Origin: Cacajao melanocephalus
Lineage: Eukaryota; Chordata; Mammalia; Primates; Pitheciidae
NCBI GenBank assembly: GCA_963573385.1
Contig: CAUYLG010009076.1
Span: forward strand, 39,351 to 103,350
Direction of reading: 5' to 3'
Length of the DNA stretch: 64,000 nucleotides
A model generated the notes under the pieces. That model did not search any database and was not told the origin of the DNA. It saw nothing but the letters and a program-made list of their open reading frames with translations. Made by a program: the position numbers and the translations under genes. Positions 58,221 through 64,000 of this stretch are shown one piece after another (the stretch's first letter is position 1; each line of letters begins with the position of its first letter).

Positions 58221-58655
58221 CATACATACATATATATATATATCCATGTTATTGCACAGATATATATATATATCTCAATTTTATTGCACAGATATATATA
58301 TATATATATCTCCATGTTTTTGAATGGAGATATATATATATATATCTCCATGTTATTGCATGGATATATATATATACATATCCATGTTATTGCATATATA
58401 TATCCATGTTATTGAATATATATATATCCATGTTATTGCATATATATATATATCCTTGTTATTGCATATATATATATTTTTTCCACTATTTCCATCCATG
58501 TTATTGCATGGAGATATATATATATATTCTCTATTTCCATCCATGTTATTGCATTTCATATATATATAGATATATATATATATGCATGGATATATATATA
58601 TGCATGCATCTATCTATATATATATATGAAATGCAATAACATGGATGGAAATAGA

Positions 58656-58703
<48 letters not shown>
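58198..58703. repeat. AT-rich tandem array built on an L1-derived core
   Basis: About 11 direct copies of a core close to TCCATGTTATTGCA (near 58199, 58243, 58273, 58311, 58347, 58380, 58402, 58427, 58452, 58495, 58538), separated by (TA)n runs. One inverted copy lies near 58632, followed by pure (TA)n to about 58702. Unit spacing varies from 22 to 44 bp. Frames here (145, 81, 68 codons) are artefacts of the repeat. Confidence 0.95.
58514..58671. repeat. Large AT-rich palindrome, 55-nt perfect arms
   Basis: 58514-58568 is the exact reverse complement of 58617-58671, around a 48-base spacer that is itself partly self-complementary ('atatatgcatg' type). The arms include a 34-base non-repetitive core at 58527-58560 and 58625-58658, so the symmetry is not only due to (TA)n. 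Confidence 0.95.
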
Positions 58704-58705
<2 letters not shown>

Positions 58706-58799
58706 TGTTGTATTATGGCTGAGCTGATCATAACATACAGTTCTTCCCATTCTTCCTTCCCTTTTCTGAAGACATAAGAGCCTCATGCCATAGCCATCA

Positions 58800-59424
58800 C
58801 AACCCCAGGCAATGAGTAGTACTGTCAGATTACCACTGATATTCCCTTAAGGCTGAAGGTCTCTTAAGTCAGCTTGTGCTGAATGCTGCTGGCCTGAGAC
58901 TCACGCTTCAAAGCAGTGGACTCCCCTCTGGCCCAGGGTAGGTTCTAGAAATGCCATTCAAGAATAAAATCCTAGAATCAGGGACCCCAAAATTCCACTT
59001 AGTAGTTTATCCTCCTGTAAGAGTATTGGTACCCCAAGACAGCAAGTCTCAGAGGCTCATCAAGGTCTTCAGTGTAGTGTCTGGGTATCTCTGGTTACTC
59101 AAGGCCCAATGGCTCTTCAGTTGATGAATGCTAGCAGGACTGGGTTCTTTCCTTCAAGACAGAGAGCTCCCTTCTGACCCAGGGTATGTCTAGAAATGTC
59201 ACCGAAGAGCTAGGGCCTGGAACAGCAGCCCCTGCAGGTGATCCCCAGGCAAGCAGGGTCTGGAGTGTACCTCCAGCAGTCCTGCACCAGAGGGGTCTGA
59301 CTGTTAGAAGGAAAACTAAGAAACAGAAAGAAACAATTTCATCAGCAACAAAAAGGACGTCCACTCAGAGATCCCATCTGAAACTCACCAAATACAAAGA
59401 CCACAGGTAGATAAATCCACAAAG
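58800..59424 (+). other. L1-B 5' UTR
   Basis: Contains 'gaccccaaaattccacttag' and 'gtactgtcag' type context upstream. Nearer ORF1 it has 'aagaaacaatttcatcagca', 'aaggacgtccactcagagat' and 'gtagataaatccacaaagat', the words just before ORF1 in older primate L1 families. L1 5' UTRs carry an internal promoter, but activity of this copy is not implied. Confidence 0.7.
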
Positions 59425-60420
59425 ATGAGAAGAAACCAGTGCAAAAAGGATGAAAATACCCAAAACCAGAACACCTCCCCTCTTCCAAGAGATCACAAGT
59501 CCTCACCAGCAAGGGAACAAGGCTGAGTGGAGAATGAATCTAATGAATTGACAGAAGCAGGCTTCAGAAGGTGGGTAATAACAAACTTCTCTGAGCTTAA
59601 AGATCATGTTCTAACCCAATGCAAAGAAACTAAGAACCTTGAAAAAAGATTTGACAAAATGCTAACGAGAATAAACAGCTTAGAGAGGAATATAAATGAA
59701 TTGATGGAGCTGAAAAACATAACACAAGAACTTCACGAAGCATACACATGTTTTAATAGCCAAATAAACCAAGCAGAAGAAAGGATATCAGAGACTGATG
59801 ATCAACTCAATGAAATAAAATGAGAAGGCAAGATTACAGAAAAAAGAGTAAAAAGAAATGAACAAAGCCGACCAAGAAATATGGGATTACGTGAAAAGAC
59901 CTAATCTACATGTGATAGTGTACCTGAATATGACAGAGAGAATGAATCCAAGCTGGAAAATATTCTTCAGGATATTATCCAGGAGAACTTCCCCAACCTA
60001 GCAAGGCAGGCCAATATTCAAGTCCAGGAAATACAGAGAACACCACAAAGATATTCCTCAAGAAGAGCAACCTCAAGGCACATAATTGTCTGTTCACCAA
60101 GGTTGAAATTAAGGAAAAAATGCTAAGGGCAGCCAGAGAGAAAGGTTGGGTTACCCGCAAAGGGAAGCCCATCACACAGTGGATCTCTCGGCAGAAACCC
60201 TACAAGCCAGAAGACAGTGGGGGCCAATATTCAACATCCTTAAAGGAAATAACTTTCAACCTAGAATTTCATGTCCAACCAAACTAAGCTTCATGAGTGA
60301 AGGAAAAATAAAACCCTTTATGAACAAGCAATTGCTTAGAGATTTCGTCACCACTAGGACTGCCTAACAAGAACTCCTGAAAGAGGCACTAAACATAGAA
60401 AGGAACAACCAGTACCAGCC
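59425..60420 (+). pseudogene. L1-B ORF1 remnant
   Basis: The expected ATG is at 59425. In the same frame a TGA at 59524-59526 replaces the usual tryptophan codon, and the next codon is GTG instead of ATG. The coiled-coil part then stays open from 59527 to 59823 (SELKDHVL, NINELMELKN, EERISETDDQL). TGA at 59821-59823 ends it. The RRM-like part (59970-60180) and C-terminal part (60146-60367; LSAETLQARRQWG, ISCPTKLSFMSEGKIK, LRDFVTT) are shifted by indels, and an extra base makes TAA at 60365-60367. Sequence similarity ends near 60420, where the deletion begins. Confidence 0.9.
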
Positions 60421-63400
60421 ACTGTCAATATTAGACAAATCAATGAGACAGAAAATTTACAAAGATATCCAGAACTTGAACTCAGATCTGGACCAAGCAA
60501 ACCTAATAGACATCTACAGAATTCTCCACCCCAAATCCACAGAATATACATTCTTCTCAGCACCACATCACACCTACTCTAAAATTGACCACATAATTGG
60601 AAGTAAATCAATCCTCAGCAAATGCAAAAGAATGGAAATCATAACAAACAGTCTCTCAGACCACAGTGCAATCAAATTAGAACTCAGGATTAAGAAACTA
60701 ACTCAGAACTGCACAACTTCATGGAAAATGAACAACTGGCTCTTCAATGTTGACTGGTTAAACAATGAAATGAAGGCAAAAATAAAGATGTTTTTCAAAA
60801 CCAATGAGAACAAAGACACAACGTGCCAGAATCCCTGGGACACATTTAAAACGGTGTCTAGAGGAAAATTTATAGCAATAAATGCCCACATGAAAAGCAA
60901 GGAAAGATCTAAAATCGACACTCTATCATCCAAATTGAAAGAGCTAGAGGAGCAAGATCAAAAAAACTCAAAAGGTAGCAGAAGAAATAACTAAGATCAG
61001 AGCAGAACTGAAGGAGATAGAGACATAAAAAACCCTTCAAAAAATCAATAAATCCAGGAGCCAGCTTTTTGAAAAGATCAACAAAATGAACCACTAGCCA
61101 GATTAATAAAAAAGAAAAGAGAGAAGAATCAAATAGATGCAATAAAAAAACGATAAAGGGGATATCACCACTGATTCCACAGAAATACAAACTACCATCA
61201 GAGATTAGTACAAACAACTCTATGCACATAAACCAGTAAACCTAGATGAAATGGACAAATTCCTGGTCACTTGCTCTCTCCGAAGCCTAAACCAGGAAGA
61301 AGTCAAAACCCTGAATAGACAAGGGCTGAAGTTGAGGCAGCAATTAATAGCCTACCAACCAAAAAAAAAAAGCCCAGGTCCAGATGCATTCAGAGCCAAA
61401 TTCTACCAGACATACAAAGAGGAGCTGGTACCACTCTTTCTGAAACTATTCCAAACAATCCAAAAAGAGGGAATCCTTCCCAAATCATTTTATGAGACCA
61501 ACATCATCCTGATACCAAAACCCAGCAGAAACTCAACTTCAGGCCAATATCCATGATGATCATAAATGCAAATATGCTCAATAAAATACTGGCAAACTGA
61601 TTGTAACAGCACATCAAAAAGCTTATGTATCACGATCAAGTAGGCTTCATCCCGGGGATGCAAGGCTGGTTCAACATACGCAAGTCTATAAACTTAATTC
61701 ACCACATAAACAGAACCAAAGACAAAAACCACATGATTATCTCAATAGATGCAGAGAAGGCCTTCAACAAAATTCAACAGCGCTTTATGATAAAAACTCT
61801 CATAAACTAGGTATTGACGGAACGTATCTCAAAATAATAAAAGCTATTTATGACAAACCCACAGCCAATATCATACTGAATAGGCAAAAACTGGAAGCAT
61901 TCCCTTTGAAATCTGGCACTAGACAAGGATGCCCTCTCTCACCACTCCTATTCAATATAGTATTGGAAGTTCTAGCCAGAGCACTCAGGCAAGAAAAAGA
62001 AATAAAGGGTAATTCAATTAGGAAAGTAGGAATTCAAATTGTCTCTAGTTGCAGATGACATGATTGTATATTTAGAAGACCCCATCCTCTCAGCCCAAAA
62101 TCTCCTGAAACTGATAAGCAACTTCAGCAAAGTCTCAGGATGCAAAATCAATACGCAGAAATCACAAGCATTCCTATACACCAATAAAAGACTTAAAGAG
62201 AGCCAAATCAATAATGAACTGCCATTCACAATTGCTAGAAAAAGAATAAAATACAAAGGAATGCAACTAACAAAGAATGTAAAGGGCCTCTTCAAGGAGA
62301 ACTACAAACCACTGCACAAGGAAATTCTTAAGAGAGGACACAAACGGAGAAACATTCCATGCTCATGGTTAGGAAGAATCAGTCTTGTGAAAATGGCCAT
62401 ACTTCCCAAAGTAATTAATAGGTTCACTACTGTCCCCATCAAGCTACCTATCATCCTCTTCACAGAACTGGAAAAAGCCACCTTAAACTTCATATGGAAC
62501 CAAAAGAGAGCCCACATAGCCAAGTCAATTCTAAGCAAAAAGAACAAAGTTGGAGGCATCACGCTACCTGACTTCAAACTATACTACAAGGCTACAGTAA
62601 TCAAAATCGCATGGTACTGATACCAAAACAGAGATATAGACCAATGGAACAGAGCAGAGGCCTCGGAGGCAACACCACACATCTACAACCATCTGATCTT
62701 TGACAAACATGACAAAAACAAGTAATGGGGAAAAGACTGCCTGTTTAATAAATGGTGTTGGGTAAACTGGCTAGCCATGTGCAGAAAGCAGAAACTGGAC
62801 CCCTTCCTGACACCTTACACTAAAATTAACTCCTGATAGATTCAAGACTTAAACATAAGACCTAACACCATTAAAAATCCTAGGAGAAAACCTAGGCAAA
62901 ACCATTCAGGACATAGGCATAGGCAAGGACTTTATGACTAAAACACCAAAAGCATTGGCAACAAAAGCTAAAATAGACAAATGGGATCTAATTAAACCCC
63001 AGAGCTTCTGTACAGCAAAAGAAACAATCATTAGAGTGAACTGGCAACAACAGAATGGGAAAAAATTTTTGCAATCAACCCATCTGACAAAGGGCTAATA
63101 TCCAGAATCTACAGGGAACTAAAACAAATTTACAAGAAAGCAAACAAACAAACCCATTCAAAAGTGGGCAAAGGATATGAACTGAGACTTTTCAAAAGAA
63201 GACATATATGAGGCTAACAAACATATGAAAAAATGCTCATTGTCACTGGTCATTAGAGAAATGCAAATCAATACCACATTGAGATACCATCTCTTGCCAG
63301 TTAGAATGGCAATTATTGAAAAATCTGGAGACAACAGATGCTGGAGAGGATGTGTAGAAATAGAAACACTTTTACACTGTTGGTGTGAGTGTAAATTAGT

Positions 63401-63773
63401 TCGACCATTGTGGAAGACAGTGTGGTGATTCCTCAAGGACCTAGAAATAGAAATTCCGTTTGACCCAGCAATCCTATTACTGGGTATATATCCAAAGGAT
63501 TATAAATCATTCTATTATAAAGACACATGCACATGTCATAGTGGCACAGTTTACAAGAGCAAAGACCTGGATCCAACCCAAATGTCCATTGATGATAGAC
63601 CGGTTGGGGAAAATGTGGCACATATACATCATGGAATACTATGCAGCCATAAAAAATGTTGAGTTCGTGTCCTTTGTAGGGACATGGGTGAAGCTGGAAA
63701 CCATCATTCTCAGCAAACTGACACAAGAACAGAAGATCAAACACCGCATGTTCTCACCCATAGGTGGGTGTTG
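60421..63773 (+). pseudogene. L1-B ORF2 remnant (endonuclease C-terminal part, RT, Cys-rich)
   Basis: Intact ORF2p (about 1,275 residues) has endonuclease and reverse transcriptase activity. Similarity begins at about residue 155. The endonuclease C-terminal part is in 60443-60994 ([39 protein letters not shown]). The linker and RT start are in 61251-61556 ([18 protein letters not shown]). The RT core is in 61625-61810 ([22 protein letters not shown]), and the catalytic region in 62039-62620 (VADDM, both Asp kept but Phe replaced by Val; [23 protein letters not shown]). The Cys-rich end is in 63225-63428 (NRCWRGC, LLHCW) and the last part in 63460-63774. At least six frame breaks and TGA/TAA stops. 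Non-functional. Confidence 0.92.
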
Positions 63774-64000
63774 AACAATGAGAACACATGGACACAGGGA
63801 GGGGAGCATCACACACTGGGGTCTGTTGGGGGCAAATAGGGGAGGGACAGGGGGGGGGGGGGAGTTGGGGAGAGATAGCATGGGGAGAAATGCCAGATAT
63901 AGGTGATGGGGAGGAAGGCAGCAAATCACACTGCCATGTGTGTACCTATGCAACAATCTTGCATGTTCTTCACATGTACCCCAAAACCTAAAATGCAATT
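63774..64000 (+). other. L1-B 3' UTR, runs off the window
   Basis: Begins after the ORF2 stop with 'acaatgagaacacatggaca', holds a G-rich tract with a 13-G run at 63850-63862, and ends in the words that normally precede the poly(A) tail. The G-rich polypurine tract is a known feature of primate L1 3' UTRs. Confidence 0.9.
63850..63862 (+). repeat. Poly(G) run in the L1-B 3' UTR
   Basis: Thirteen consecutive G bases in the polypurine tract of the L1 3' UTR, near further G-runs (63867-63870, 63881-63884). Likely error-prone in sequencing and length-variable. Confidence 0.9.

Larger units (their letters stand above)
58800..64000 (+). mobile_element. Near full-length L1 (L1-B), sense, internally deleted
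   Basis: A 5' UTR (start approximate, about 58,800), ORF1 remnant, ORF2 remnant and 3' UTR in order. The window ends inside the final 3' UTR words ('accccaaaacctaaaatgca'), so the poly(A) tail should lie just outside. About half a kilobase around the ORF1/ORF2 junction is missing. The 5' UTR is of an older type than human-specific L1, and the 3' UTR resembles L1-C. Subfamily is not assigned. Stops and frameshifts throughout make it inactive. Confidence 0.92.

Noticed and set aside
58202..58639. 145-codon frame rich in Ile, Tyr and Cys
   Set aside because: It is the translation of the AT-rich tandem array.
58195..58703. Possible CRISPR-like array of spaced repeats
   Set aside because: Spacers are (TA)n rather than unique sequences and the genome is primate. 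The core derives from an L1 3' UTR.
63225..63428. Apparent zinc-finger-like small protein with regular Cys and His
   Set aside because: It is the Cys-rich C-terminal segment of the L1-B ORF2 remnant, not an independent gene.

Overview
The window is primate nuclear DNA, most likely human. It carries six dimeric Alu insertions, an Alu-tail fragment and one free Alu monomer, primate-type L1 elements, and many decayed pan-mammalian repeats (L2, MIR, MER5A, ERVL-MaLR LTRs). CpG is sparse. I see no confident host protein-coding exon, promoter CpG island or structural RNA gene. Open frames outside repeats are short, unrelated to families I recognise, and look like chance frames. The window is best read as intergenic or deep intronic sequence.

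Layout. From 1 to about 14 kb: old L2 and MIR debris, two Alus in antisense, a MER5A element split by an old L1 tail, several simple repeats, and short repeat-poor stretches with clustered transcription-factor-like motifs (about 3.6 kb and 14.0-14.4 kb). From 14.5 to 30 kb: an MLT1-type LTR, MER5A, two Alus, a strong G-quadruplex motif at 19.6 kb, a 355-bp GAGTG-type pentanucleotide array at 20.1-20.5 kb, and an antisense MaLR LTR at 27.9 kb. From 30 to 50 kb: mostly unique sequence with MIR and L2 fragments, one Alu, a 5'-truncated antisense L1 tail at 40.8 kb, a polypyrimidine TTCC tract at 43.8 kb, a perfect 16-bp hairpin at 42.9 kb, and an 88%-identical 66-bp direct duplication at 47.7 and 48.2 kb.

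From 50.6 kb to the end the window is dominated by retrotransposons. In order: an Alu monomer with a perfect 12-bp target-site duplication; a 2-kb L1 that keeps its 5' end but has lost its 3' end (L1-A); an Alu; a CAG-rich microsatellite; old antisense L1 sequence interrupted by an MST-type LTR; an AT-rich tandem array grown from an L1 3' UTR segment and ending in a large palindrome; and a nearly complete sense L1 (L1-B) that runs to within a few bases of its expected end at 64,000. L1-B lacks roughly half a kilobase spanning the ORF1/ORF2 boundary. Both large L1 copies are dead.

The items most worth a second look are the palindromic AT-rich array (58.2-58.7 kb), the two motif-rich repeat-free stretches, the pentanucleotide array, and the structures of the two L1 copies. 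I found no sign of a new multi-gene system. Repeat family names rest on remembered consensus patterns. Boundaries of old repeats are approximate, usually within a few tens of bases.
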